The position numbers and the translations under genes were made by a program. This document shows positions 34,073 to 42,951 of a stretch of 64,000 nucleotides of DNA, in pieces. Every line of letters starts with the position of its first letter. The first letter of the stretch is position 1. Source of the stretch: Desulfitobacterium_A sp035539115 (GTDB lineage Bacteria; Bacillota; Desulfitobacteriia; Desulfitobacteriales; Desulfitobacteriaceae); NCBI RefSeq assembly GCF_035539115.1, contig NZ_DATLJA010000043.1, positions 1 to 64,000 on the forward strand. The letters are read 5' to 3'. The notes beneath the pieces were generated by a model. It was not told the origin of the DNA. It did not search any database and worked only from the letters and a program-made list of their open reading frames with translations.

Positions 34073-35176
34073 TTATGAAGTACGTACAGGAAGCACAAGA
34101 TTGATATAATTTGGATCATCAACGGGCCGGATAACACCTGGCCCATAGGGTCCGGATAGTTCAATGAGGATTTGTTCACTATCAATGACTTTTAAAACAT
34201 CCAGTAAAAACTTGGCATTAAAAGCAACCTTAACTTCTGTTCCCTCCATCTGAATATCCATTTGCTCAGATATCTTTCCAATTTCAGACGCCTGATCAAT
34301 CCATAATTTTTCTTTTTCTATGGTAAGACGAACAATATTTGCATGGTTACTATCCCGTGCCAGTAAGGATGCTCTTTCGACGGCATCCGTAAATGCCCTT
34401 GATGAGAGGTAAACTTTGGATTGACAACTTTGAGGAATAACTTGTTTATAATTGGGAAATTGACCATCAATGAGACGTGACAATAAATGGACCGAACCAA
34501 ATTGGAAGGATACTTGAGATTGATTAAACCGGATCGTTAGAACTTCGTCATCATCCTTAAGAAGACGATAAATTTCTGACAACGTTTTGGCAGGTATTAC
34601 ACCGTAGAATTTTAGACTTTCGGGATTTTCTATTTCCGCAATTCGATAGGCAAGCCGGTGTGTATCGGTCGCGACTAAACGAATAATGGAATCTTCAATC
34701 TGTAATAGAGTTCCAGTAAATACAGGACGATTTTCTTCCAGTGCACAAGCATAAACAGTTTGACGAATCATTGTTTTAAAGAGTGATATTGGTAAATTAA
34801 AAGAAACTGCATCATAAAGGTCAGGAAGTAAAGGGAATTCTTCTGGATCGAAGCCTTTTAATACTATATCTGATTCATAATAGTGAATATTAATAGCGTC
34901 ATCTTGCTGTTCCATCTCAATGGTTGCATCGGGAAGTTTGCGAACAATTTCTGAAAATAGACGGGCAGGGAGAACGACCGTTCCTTCTCTTTCGATTTGA
35001 GCAGCTACGACACAACGAATTCCAATTTCCATATCAGTTGCTTCAAAAACTAAGACATTATTTTCGGCTTTAATTAAAATACCCTGTAATATGGGAAGGG
35101 TGCTTTTACTGGATACTGCTTTTTGAACCGTATTTACACCAGTAAGTAAGGCATCTTTTGAGCAGAAAATTTTCAT
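34073..35176 (-). CDS. dnaN: DNA polymerase III beta clamp
   Basis: 367 residues from ATG 35176 (MKIFCSKDALLTGVNTVQKA) behind AAGGAGG; the longer frame is rejected. Three repeated clamp domains are visible by length; the end VIRPVDDPNYINLVLPVRTS is the canonical clamp C-terminus that shapes the partner-binding pocket. The clamp keeps polymerase III on DNA. Co-directional with dnaA across a 235-bp gap that has DnaA boxes. Confidence 0.98.
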   Translation of the reverse strand: MKIFCSKDALLTGVNTVQKAVSSKSTLPILQGILIKAENNVLVFEATDMEIGIRCVVAAQIEREGTVVLPARLFSEIVRKLPDATIEMEQQDDAINIHYYESDIVLKGFDPEEFPLLPDLYDAVSFNLPISLFKTMIRQTVYACALEENRPVFTGTLLQIEDSIIRLVATDTHRLAYRIAEIENPESLKFYGVIPAKTLSEIYRLLKDDDEVLTIRFNQSQVSFQFGSVHLLSRLIDGQFPNYKQVIPQSCQSKVYLSSRAFTDAVERASLLARDSNHANIVRLTIEKEKLWIDQASEIGKISEQMDIQMEGTEVKVAFNAKFLLDVLKVIDSEQILIELSGPYGPGVIRPVDDPNYINLVLPVRTS

Positions 35177-35411
35177 AATAACCTCCTTATGATTAAACCA
35201 GGAATAAGTTAACCGAAACAATAATAAGATATTAATCTAGTCGTTATAGTATTATGCCTTGTCTCTTTGTGGATATATAGTTGAAACCCTAAAGAACTAA
35301 GGGAAAAGAAATGGTTAAAAACATGTGAATAACTATTGATAACTTATCCACATGTCCACAAAATGAAATTTATGACGCTTTATTTCAAATAAAAAATACT
35401 CTATCCGCAAG
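35177..35411. other. oriC part 2: dnaA-dnaN intergenic DnaA boxes
   Basis: DnaA-box matches: perfect TTATCCACA at 35344-35352, TTATTCACA on the other strand at 35324-35332, and ATATCCACA on the other strand at 35268-35276, plus a partial TGTCCACA at 35353-35360. AT-rich DNA at 35220-35260 and 35365-35405 could unwind. In Bacillus the unwinding element is in this gap. Confidence 0.75.
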
Positions 35412-36761
35412 TTATAAGGATTGTATTTTTTGAATGATTTCATTAATCCTTTTATCTAAAAGAGGATCTGTATGACGAGCCTTAGTTATTTTATCATGGG
35501 CATGGATAACAGTAGTATGATCTCGACCTCCGAATTCATCTCCAATTTTGGGGAGGGAACAATCTGTCAATTCTCGGGAAAGATACATAGCTATTTGACG
35601 GGGAAAGGCGATAGCACGCGTTCTCTTTTTAGCTTTAAATTCTCCTAAAGATAGGTGAAAATATTCAGCAGCAGCGTGCTGAATCATCTCGATCGTGATC
35701 TGCTTAGGAGTATTTACGGGAATGATATCTTTTAAAGCCTCGGCAGCTATCTCGATTGTAATTGGTCTCTCAGACAAGGAGGCATAGGCCATGACTCGAA
35801 TGAGAGCCCCTTCAAGTTCTCTAATATTGGATTGGATTTTATCGGCTATATAAACCATAACATCGTTGCCTACTTGAAGATTTTCTAACTTGGCTTTTTT
35901 TCGTAAAATAGCAATCCGTGTTTCTAAATTTGGTGCTTGGATATCTGTAATCAGGCCCCATTCAAAACGTGAACGGAGGCGGTCTTCTAACGTGGGAATT
36001 TCTTTAGGTGGACGGTCAGATGAGATAATGATCTGTTTATCTGCTTCATAGAGAGCATTGAACGTATGGAAGAATTCCTCTTGAGTCCCTTCTTTACCCG
36101 CTAAAAACTGAATATCATCAATTAAAAGAATATCAACCTTGCGATAATGATTGCGAAATTCAACTGGATTTTTATCTCGTATAGACTCGATTAACTCATT
36201 GGTAAATTTTTCACTGGATACATAAAGGACACGTGTATTGGGGGAGCGTTCTAAAACATAATTTCCGATGGCATGCATCAGATGAGTTTTTCCTAGACCA
36301 ACGCCTCCATAAATAAAAAGTGGATTATACGATTGAGCAGGAGATTCAGCAACAGCAAGAGCAGCTGCATGTGCGAAACGGTTACTATTCCCAATAACAA
36401 ACGTATCAAAGGTGTATTTGGAGATTAGAAAATTGGGGGTGGCTTCTTTGTTTGCAGGAAGAGAGGATTGAGCAGGAATATTTGATTTGCTAAAAGTCTC
36501 CTTTTTTGAGCCAATAACAAAACGTAAATTCATTGACTGATTAAATATAGTCTGAACTGTTGAACGAATTAAAGGGGTATAGCGACTTTCCAGCCAATCT
36601 TTCGCAAATTCATTAGGAACACCTATGATTAAGGTATCTCCTTCAATGGCGAGCAAGCAGGTTGAACTAAGCCAAGTATCAAAGCTTGGCTTAGAAAGTT
36701 CATTTTCAAGTTTAGCAAGTGTATCTTGCCACATTTTTTGAAGCGGTGGGCGGGGTGGCAT
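35412..36761 (-). CDS. dnaA: Chromosomal replication initiator protein DnaA
   Basis: 449 residues from ATG 36761 (MPPRPPLQKMWQDTLAKLEN) behind AAAAGGAGG; the longer upstream frame crosses the oriC region and is rejected. Domain I (1-80), linker (90-110), AAA+ domain with Walker A GGVGLGKTHLMHAIGN and Walker B ILLIDDIQFLAGKEGTQEEF, and domain IV with the DnaA signature GGRDHTTVIHAHDKI. It opens oriC and represses its own promoter through the boxes upstream. Confidence 0.98.
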   Translation of the reverse strand: MPPRPPLQKMWQDTLAKLENELSKPSFDTWLSSTCLLAIEGDTLIIGVPNEFAKDWLESRYTPLIRSTVQTIFNQSMNLRFVIGSKKETFSKSNIPAQSSLPANKEATPNFLISKYTFDTFVIGNSNRFAHAAALAVAESPAQSYNPLFIYGGVGLGKTHLMHAIGNYVLERSPNTRVLYVSSEKFTNELIESIRDKNPVEFRNHYRKVDILLIDDIQFLAGKEGTQEEFFHTFNALYEADKQIIISSDRPPKEIPTLEDRLRSRFEWGLITDIQAPNLETRIAILRKKAKLENLQVGNDVMVYIADKIQSNIRELEGALIRVMAYASLSERPITIEIAAEALKDIIPVNTPKQITIEMIQHAAAEYFHLSLGEFKAKKRTRAIAFPRQIAMYLSRELTDCSLPKIGDEFGGRDHTTVIHAHDKITKARHTDPLLDKRINEIIQKIQSL

Positions 36762-37020
36762 GGATGGACCTCCTTTTAAAAGAAAATAATAATTACGGCA
36801 AAAAAAAGTTATACACAAACTTATGCACATTTGTGGATAACTTAACATAATTGCATCTATTGATATAGAAAACCTTGGAAAATTATCAAAATATGAAGTT
36901 GTAAAATTATCATACCAAGTTTTGCATAGGTTATCAACAGGAAGTTCACCAAGAAATGAGAATTATACACAGTGAATAACTTTGTATTCTATTTTGTTAT
37001 CCACAATCTTTTCTTATGTT
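36762..37020. other. oriC part 1: DnaA-box cluster upstream of dnaA
   Basis: Seven close matches to TTATCCACA: TTATACACA 36809-36817, TTATGCACA 36821-36829, TTATCCACA on the minus strand 36832-36840, TTATCAACA 36931-36939, TTATACACA 36963-36971, TTATTCACT on the minus strand 36971-36979, TTATCCACA 36997-37005. Transcription of dnaA and rpmH diverges from here. Confidence 0.85.
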
Positions 37021-37024
37021 CACC

Positions 37025-37054
37025 TTGACATGATAAAAATAACTAGAGTATAAT
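37025..37054 (+). promoter_or_regulatory. rpmH promoter
   Basis: TTGACA (37025-37030), 18 bases, TATAAT (37049-37054), about 47 bases before rpmH and next to the last DnaA box. Confidence 0.8.
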
Positions 37055-37100
37055 CTTTAAGATATCTGTAAATGTCCTTTGGCATAAAGGAGGTGCTTCA

Positions 37101-37235
37101 GTGAAAAGAACATATCAACCGAAAAATCGCCGTCATAAGAGAGTGCACGGTTTTTTAAGTCGGATGAGCACTACTACCGGAAGAAATGTTATTAAAAGAC
37201 GTCGCTTAAAAGGGCGGAAAAAATTATCTGCTTAA
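37101..37235 (+). CDS. rpmH: 50S ribosomal protein L34
   Basis: 44 residues, GTG start behind AAAGGAGGTG. It reads MKRTYQPKNRRHKRVHGF then SRMSTTTGRNVIKRRRLKGR and ends KKLSA, an unmistakable L34. It starts the conserved rpmH-rnpA-yidD-yidC-jag series on the plus strand of the origin. Confidence 0.97.
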   Translation: MKRTYQPKNRRHKRVHGFLSRMSTTTGRNVIKRRRLKGRKKLSA

Positions 37236-37258
37236 GGCCGCATTATGTGGCCTTTTTC
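37235..37258 (+). terminator. Terminator after rpmH
   Basis: AAGGCC, 9-base loop, GGCCTTTTTC: a short stem followed by T. It may only attenuate, since rnpA follows 100 bases later. Confidence 0.6.
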
Positions 37259-37357
37259 TTCATTTCTTGAAGTTCTATTAAACTCAGGTAAGGCTTTCAG
37301 TTTAAATTATTGGTTAAAAGGGTAAAATATTAATTACCGTTCAATAATGGAGGAACT

Positions 37358-37687
37358 ATGCTCGCGAGAAATTTGCGGTTAAGACATAAGAAAGATTATA
37401 AGACGGTTTTTGCTCAGGGTAAGAGTTTCTCCAACCGCTACGTCGTATTCTATATTATGGAGGGGACGTCAAAATACGGGTTTATTGCTTCTAAAAAAGT
37501 GGGAAATGCTGTCCAGAGAAATCGAGCGAAAAGATTGATGCGTGAAGTGATTCGAAGAAATTTGTCTCAATTAAAACCTAATCTCGAAATTATTTGTATT
37601 GCACGGGCGAACCTAAAAGGAGTTTCTTATGGGGAAGTCGAAAACAGTTGTTTAAATACGCTAAAAAAAGCAAGGGTAATAAATTAG
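37358..37687 (+). CDS. rnpA: Ribonuclease P protein component
   Basis: 109 residues. The family motif RNRAKRLMREVIRRN is present, together with LRLRHKKDYKTVFAQGKSF and GFIASKKVGNAVQ. It binds the RNase P RNA and helps 5' maturation of tRNAs. GGAGGAACT precedes the ATG. Confidence 0.96.
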   Translation: MLARNLRLRHKKDYKTVFAQGKSFSNRYVVFYIMEGTSKYGFIASKKVGNAVQRNRAKRLMREVIRRNLSQLKPNLEIICIARANLKGVSYGEVENSCLNTLKKARVIN

Positions 37688-37716
37688 ATTTTTGGGATAA
37701 AGAGTAAGTGTGTATT

Positions 37717-37923
37717 ATGAAGAAAATATTGATTGGAACAATTCGTTTTTACCAAAAATTTATTTCTCCATTGAAACCACCATCATGCCGTTTCTATCCA
37801 ACATGTTCGGAATATGCGATTCAAGCATTAAAAAAATATGGGGTAGTTAAAGGGGGATGGAAATCCATTGTCCGGATTTCTAAGTGTCATCCTTTCCACC
37901 CTGGGGGCCATGATCCAGTGTAA
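37717..37923 (+). CDS. yidD: Membrane protein insertion efficiency factor
   Basis: 68 residues from ATG 37717 (MKKILIGTIRFYQKFISPLK). YidD signature CRFYPTCSEYAIQAL and HPFHPGGHDPV, with an N-terminal amphipathic helix that lies on the membrane. It supports YidC-dependent insertion and sits 11 bases before yidC. Confidence 0.95.
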   Translation: MKKILIGTIRFYQKFISPLKPPSCRFYPTCSEYAIQALKKYGVVKGGWKSIVRISKCHPFHPGGHDPV

Positions 37924-37934
37924 GGAGGGTTTTT

Positions 37935-38615
37935 GTGAATATTTTTGTTCAGTGGATGACTGATTTGTTGAAGTGGTTATATAGTTTGACCATTCTCGCC
38001 GGTATACCTAGTTATGGAATCGCGATTATCCTCCTAACTATTATTATTAAGATGTTGATCTATCCTTTAACTTGGAAACAGATGGCTTCAATGCGCAAAA
38101 CTGTTGATATACAGCCTAAACTTCAAGCTGTTCAGAAGAAGTATAAAAATGATCCCCAAACTATGAATGCAAAAATTATGGAGCTCTATAAAGAAAATAA
38201 TGTAAATCCAGCGGGTGGGTGTTTACCCATGGTGATCCAACTGCCTATTTTTTGGGCTCTTTATAGTGCATTATTCAATTTTAATAATTATATTGCCGAT
38301 CCTAGCCAAGCACATTTTCTATGGTTAGACTTAACTTTGAAAGATCCCTTTTATATTCTAGCAGTCTTGGCAGCAGCCACAACTTTTCTCCAAACTAAGG
38401 TTACTAGTCCTAGTTCTGCTTCCGCGGGTGCTAATGATGCGGCGGCTTCCACACAAAAAACGATGTTATATATTATGCCGTTATTTATGGGGTATATCAC
38501 ATCGACAGTGCCATCTGGACTCGGTGTATATTGGGTTGTCATGAATATTGTTTCTATACTCCAACAGCTGTACATTAATCATAAATTAGATATGGGAAAA
38601 CAAAAAGCTGCATAA
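37935..38615 (+). CDS. yidC: Membrane protein insertase YidC/OxaA
   Basis: 226 residues, GTG start behind GGAGGG. Five membrane segments: residues about 20-40, the conserved Arg-bearing region (YPLTWKQMASMRK), GGCLPMVIQLPIFWALYSAL, PFYILAVLAAATTFLQ and LYIMPLFMGYITSTVPSGLG. The short Gram-positive form has no periplasmic domain. The N-terminal segment shows no lipobox, unlike Bacillus SpoIIIJ. With jag it forms the usual spoIIIJ-jag pair in spore formers. Confidence 0.95.
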   Translation: MNIFVQWMTDLLKWLYSLTILAGIPSYGIAIILLTIIIKMLIYPLTWKQMASMRKTVDIQPKLQAVQKKYKNDPQTMNAKIMELYKENNVNPAGGCLPMVIQLPIFWALYSALFNFNNYIADPSQAHFLWLDLTLKDPFYILAVLAAATTFLQTKVTSPSSASAGANDAAASTQKTMLYIMPLFMGYITSTVPSGLGVYWVVMNIVSILQQLYINHKLDMGKQKAA

Positions 38616-38642
38616 GGTGGAGGAACGTTAGGGAGGATTTTT

Positions 38643-39281
38643 ATGATAATAGCTGAGAAAACAGGGAAAACTGTGGAAGACGCTATTGAAGCTTGTCTTA
38701 CGGAATTAGGCGTTAAGCGTGAAAATGTGACAATCAATGTTTTAGAAGAACCCACAAAAAAAAGACTTTTTGGTTTATTAGGGACCCGTTCAGCAAAAGT
38801 TAAAGTATCTTATGAAGATAATCCAGGTATTCTGGCGTGTCAATTCTTAGAAAAGATCTGTTCAACAATAGGCGTTCAAGCAGAACTTAGTCCTGTTGAA
38901 AAAGATAATCAATGGTTTGTAAATATTGCAGGTTCAGAACTGGGAATTCTGATCGGGCGTCGCGGTGATACGTTAGAGGCTTTACAGTTTCTCACGAACT
39001 TAGCAATTTCGAAAAAATTATCACAAAAGATTAGGATCATCGTTGACGTTGAGGGATATCGGCAAAGACGTGAAGAAACCTTAGTTCGTTTAGCCAAGCG
39101 GTTAGCTGAAAAAGTTAAAACGACGGGCAATCGGGTTGTATTGGAACCAATGAATCCCCATGAACGCAGGATTATACATACCGCGCTTCAAGATGATACA
39201 CTAATTTCCACTTTTAGCGAAGGAGATGAACCCAATCGTCGGGTTACCATCTCTCTTAAAAGGACAAAAGAAATTTCTTGA
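38643..39281 (+). CDS. jag: RNA-binding protein Jag/KhpB
   Basis: 212 residues. N-terminal Jag domain (EKTGKTVEDAIEACLTELGV), a central KH domain with GXXG as LIGRRGDTLEALQFLTNLA, and a C-terminal R3H domain (MNPHERRIIHTALQDD). KhpB binds RNA together with KhpA. It follows yidC in a likely operon and ends at a terminator. Confidence 0.94.
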   Translation: MIIAEKTGKTVEDAIEACLTELGVKRENVTINVLEEPTKKRLFGLLGTRSAKVKVSYEDNPGILACQFLEKICSTIGVQAELSPVEKDNQWFVNIAGSELGILIGRRGDTLEALQFLTNLAISKKLSQKIRIIVDVEGYRQRREETLVRLAKRLAEKVKTTGNRVVLEPMNPHERRIIHTALQDDTLISTFSEGDEPNRRVTISLKRTKEIS

Positions 39282-39302
39282 GGGGCTTAGCCCCTTTTTT
39301 TT
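39281..39302 (+). terminator. Terminator after jag
   Basis: AGGGGC-TTA-GCCCCT followed by eight T. The first hairpin repeat begins within the T run at 39301. Confidence 0.85.
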
Positions 39303-39634
39303 ATCCTACGATGCAAGTATTTTTGTTAGGCAGGATAAGGCGACTAGAGCCATCGCTTTGGCGCTGGCTAAGTCTTCTTTATCCTACGATGCATGTGTTA
39401 TGTTCGGCAGGATAAGGCAACTAGAGCCATCGCTTTGGCGCTGGCTAAGTCTTCTTTATCCTACGATGCATGTGTTATGTTCGGCAGGATAAGGCAACTA
39501 GAGCCATCGCTTTGGCGCTGGCTAAGTCTTCTTTATCCTACGATGCATGTGTTTATGTTCGGCAGGATAAGGCAACTAAGACCATTTCCGGCGTTGACAC
39601 TTGAAACTGGTCAAGTTTTCTTTATCCTACGATG
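39301..39634. repeat. Array of ~77-bp hairpin repeats (copy 1)
   Basis: Five starts of TTATCCTACGATGCA at 39301, 39379, 39456, 39533 and 39622 (the last has GATGAA). Four are complete units closed by CAGGATAA about 37 bases later. Between units lies a near-identical 40-base spacer that itself forms a hairpin (AGCCA...TGGCT). Period 77-78, the last 89 with a diverged spacer. No protein is encoded; frames that cross it repeat themselves. Related arrays are at 56.2 and 57.5 kb. Confidence 0.9.
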
Positions 39635-39667
39635 AATGACTTAATTTATTTATTAGGAGCGATTTGA

Positions 39668-41029
39668 GTGGATGACACAATTGTTGCCTTGGCGACTGCT
39701 TTGGGTGAAGCGAGTATTCATGTTATAAGAATAAGTGGACCTCAGGCTTCAAAAATTATAAATATGTGTTTTTCACCTAAAAATAAGGAGCGTTGGGATC
39801 GTCAAGAAAACTATACCTTATACTTGGGGAAATTCCGAGATGAAGATACGATTATCGATGAGGTCTTGATTAGCAGAATGCTTGCTCCGAGTTCCTTCAC
39901 GGGCGAAGATGTGATCGAGATTAGTTGTCATGGCGGTTTGTTTGTTGCTCGGAGAGTTTTAGAAACTTGTTTAAAAAAAGGAGCTCGTTTAGCTGAGGCT
40001 GGAGAATTCACCAAGAGGGCTTTTTTTAATGGTAAATTAGATCTTGTTCAAGCAGAGGCCATTATTGATTTGATATCAGCGAAAAACGAAAGTTCTGCTG
40101 ATTTAGCGCTTGCTCAATTGGAAGGCGGTTTGTCGTCAAAAGTTATAGAATTGCGTGAAAATGTATTGGAAACTTTAGCCTTTATTGAAGCGGGAATAGA
40201 TTTTCCGGAGGACGATGTTGAGGAATTAGATCGAGAGGCTTTAAGTTTGCGTTTAGAACGAGGAATTAAACTAGCTGAGGATTTACTTCAAGGGAGCAAG
40301 ACGGGGAAAATCTTGCACGATGGGCTGTTAACGGTGATTGTTGGTCAACCCAATGTCGGAAAATCCAGTTTGTTAAATGCTTTAATGCGAGAAGAGCGCG
40401 CTATTGTTACAGATATACCGGGCACCACACGAGATGAGATACGTGAGTTTGTCAATATTGGTGGCATTCTTTTGCAACTTGTCGATACCGCAGGAATTAG
40501 GGAAAGCCGAGATTTGGTTGAAAGAATGGGGATTGAGCGGACCTGGAAGGCAATAGAAAAGGCTGAGCTCATTCTTCTCATTATTCAGGCGGGAGAAAAT
40601 TTATCTTCTGAAGAGCAGAAAATTATTGATCTTTATTCTGATCGGGTTATTGTTTTAATGAATAAAGTTGATATTTTAACCGATATACCACACATAACTC
40701 GTCTTAGAAATGAGGTCTGGCTGCCGTTCTCTGTTCAGAGAGAGGTCGGATTTGATCGCTTAGAAGAAGAAATTAGGAAACGCGTTTATCAAGGATCTAG
40801 TAAACAATTGAAGGAACCGTTGTTATCAAATATTCGTCAAATCTCTGCCCTAAGAAGTGGCTTAGGGAGTCTGAAAAATGCACGTGCCAGTTTGGAAGCG
40901 GGAATACCCTGGGATATACTTTCAATTGATGTGCGTGAGGCTTTAGCGGATTTGTCAGAAATTTCGGGACAAAATGTTCAGGAGTCTCTTCTTGAGGAAA
41001 TTTTCACAAGATTTTGTATTGGAAAGTAG
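39668..41029 (+). CDS. mnmE: tRNA modification GTPase MnmE
   Basis: 453 residues, GTG start. N-terminal tetrahydrofolate-binding domain, helical domain and an inserted G domain: G1 GQPNVGKSSLLNALM, G2/G3 VTDIPGTTRDEI and VDTAGIRES, G4 NKVD. The C-terminal CIGK carries the catalytic Cys. With MnmG it installs the 5-aminomethyl-type modification on wobble U34. It is followed at 8 bases by mnmG. Confidence 0.98.
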   Translation: MDDTIVALATALGEASIHVIRISGPQASKIINMCFSPKNKERWDRQENYTLYLGKFRDEDTIIDEVLISRMLAPSSFTGEDVIEISCHGGLFVARRVLETCLKKGARLAEAGEFTKRAFFNGKLDLVQAEAIIDLISAKNESSADLALAQLEGGLSSKVIELRENVLETLAFIEAGIDFPEDDVEELDREALSLRLERGIKLAEDLLQGSKTGKILHDGLLTVIVGQPNVGKSSLLNALMREERAIVTDIPGTTRDEIREFVNIGGILLQLVDTAGIRESRDLVERMGIERTWKAIEKAELILLIIQAGENLSSEEQKIIDLYSDRVIVLMNKVDILTDIPHITRLRNEVWLPFSVQREVGFDRLEEEIRKRVYQGSSKQLKEPLLSNIRQISALRSGLGSLKNARASLEAGIPWDILSIDVREALADLSEISGQNVQESLLEEIFTRFCIGK

Positions 41030-41037
41030 GTTAAGTC

Positions 41038-42951
41038 GTGGAATATCAGGCAGGAAGCTATGATGTGATAGTTGTGGGTGCGGGTCATGCCGGGTGTGAA
41101 GCAGCTTTAGCAGCTGCGCGCTTGGAGTGTGAGACCTTACTTATTACCTTAAATTTAGATTCAATTGCTCATATGCCTTGTAACCCGTCTTTGGGTGGTC
41201 CGGCCAAGGGGCACTTGGTGCGCGAAATAGACGCATTGGGTGGGCAAATGGGTATTGTAGGAGATGAGACATCTCTGCAAGTCCGGATGCTCAATACAGG
41301 AAAAGGGCCAGCGGTTCATGCTTTAAGAGTTCAATCGGATAAGCAAGCCTATGCCCATCGAATGAGAGATGTTCTTTTGGCTCATCCTCGGCTGACTATT
41401 ATCCAGGCTCTTGTTGAAAATATCAAGGTAGAAGCGGGTCAACTCAAGGGGGTGGTGACTCGGACGGGAGCCTATTTTAAAGCAAAGAATGTCGTACTCA
41501 CGAGTGGGACTTATCTTCGGGGTAGAATTATTATCGGTCCAGCAATGTATGAAGGTGGACCTAATGGTCAGCAAACGGCTGTGAATTTGCCCCAAAGTCT
41601 GAAAGATCTAGGATTAGAACTCGGGCGTTTTAAAACGGGTACCCCACCAAGAATTCATCGTCGTTCTGTTGATTTCACGAAGTTTAAAATCCAGCCCGGG
41701 GATGAGATTCCATGGAGATATTCTTTTATGCCAACCGAAAGTGTTTTTTGGGGAAGAGATACGAAAAAACAAGTACCGTGTTGGCTAGGATATACCACAA
41801 CTCATACTCATGAAATTATTAGAGAAAACTTATATCGCGCTCCTCTTTACTCTGGGGAAATCGAGGGCATTGGACCGCGATATTGCCCTTCAATCGAAGA
41901 CAAAGTCGTGCGATTTGCTGATCGTCCTGCTCATCAGATCTTTTTAGAGCCCGAAGGTTGGGAAAGTGACGAAATTTATATCGCGGGCCTTTCCACAAGT
42001 ATGCCAGAGGATGTTCAGTATGAAATTTTACGAAGTATTCCAGGACTGGAGAAAGTAAAGCTTTTGCGACCGGGGTATGCTATTGAGTATGATTATGTTA
42101 AACCTCATCAGCTCTCTTTAAGTTTGGAGGTTCGGAAAATTCCCGGTCTTTTTACAGCCGGACAACTTAATGGAACCTCTGGCTATGAAGAGGCAGCAGC
42201 CCAAGGGCTATTAGCGGGTATTAATGCTGCCTTAAGGGCAAAGGAAAAGGATCCTTTTATCGTTCGTCGGTCTGAAGGTTATTTAGGAGTACTTGTGGAT
42301 GATCTTGTTAATAAAGGTGTCAAAGAACCCTATCGTTTAATGACATCTCGAGCGGAATATCGTTTGATTCTGAGACAGGATAATGCGGACTTGCGCTTAA
42401 CTGAGCGGGGTAGGCAAATTGGATTAGTGAATGATGAGCGTTGGCAGCGATTTACCCAAAAACGCGAGGATCTTGATAAAGTGAAAGAGCTATGGCATGA
42501 AACTGTTTTCTCACCGCTGAATCAAGAATTTCAAGAAGTTTTAAGTTCAGTACATTCAACTCCTGTTAAAGGGGGACTTAGCGCCCAAGAATTAATTCGG
42601 CGGCCAGAAATATCGGTTCATGAGCTTAAGAAATTGATCAGTGGACTAGCAGATTATGAAGAAGAAGTTCTCCAAGAAGCAGAGATAGAAACTAAATATG
42701 CTGGCTATATTGACAAACAGTGGGCAGAGATTGAACGGTTTGCCAAGATGGAAGAGCGTCTCCTCCCTCGGAATATCCAATATGAAGAGATTATGGGATT
42801 ATCTACCGAAGGAAGACAACGTTTGCAAGAAGTCTATCCTATTAATCTCGGTCAAGCTTCGCGAATTAGCGGTGTAACACCAGCTGATATTTCAGTTTTG
42901 ATGGTTTTCTTAGAGCAGAAACGGCGGGGAATGAAAAATGATGCTTCCTGA
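41038..42951 (+). CDS. mnmG: tRNA uridine modification enzyme MnmG
   Basis: 637 residues. FAD-binding Rossmann motif VVGAGHAGCEAALAAARLE, then MPCNPSLGGPAKGHLVREID, LTSGTYLRGRIIIG, and the GidA signature GPRYCPSIEDKVVRF. The C-terminal helical region contacts MnmE and tRNA. Its end overlaps rsmG by 14 bases. Confidence 0.98.
   Translation: MEYQAGSYDVIVVGAGHAGCEAALAAARLECETLLITLNLDSIAHMPCNPSLGGPAKGHLVREIDALGGQMGIVGDETSLQVRMLNTGKGPAVHALRVQSDKQAYAHRMRDVLLAHPRLTIIQALVENIKVEAGQLKGVVTRTGAYFKAKNVVLTSGTYLRGRIIIGPAMYEGGPNGQQTAVNLPQSLKDLGLELGRFKTGTPPRIHRRSVDFTKFKIQPGDEIPWRYSFMPTESVFWGRDTKKQVPCWLGYTTTHTHEIIRENLYRAPLYSGEIEGIGPRYCPSIEDKVVRFADRPAHQIFLEPEGWESDEIYIAGLSTSMPEDVQYEILRSIPGLEKVKLLRPGYAIEYDYVKPHQLSLSLEVRKIPGLFTAGQLNGTSGYEEAAAQGLLAGINAALRAKEKDPFIVRRSEGYLGVLVDDLVNKGVKEPYRLMTSRAEYRLILRQDNADLRLTERGRQIGLVNDERWQRFTQKREDLDKVKELWHETVFSPLNQEFQEVLSSVHSTPVKGGLSAQELIRRPEISVHELKKLISGLADYEEEVLQEAEIETKYAGYIDKQWAEIERFAKMEERLLPRNIQYEEIMGLSTEGRQRLQEVYPINLGQASRISGVTPADISVLMVFLEQKRRGMKNDAS

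Noticed and set aside
39301..39634. CRISPR-like array of ~37-bp repeats and ~40-bp spacers
   Set aside because: The spacers are nearly identical to each other and form hairpins, and no cas genes are present; a CRISPR array would have unique spacers.
39226..39635. Open frames across the repeat array
   Set aside because: Their protein sequence simply repeats with the DNA period and they lack ribosome binding sites.
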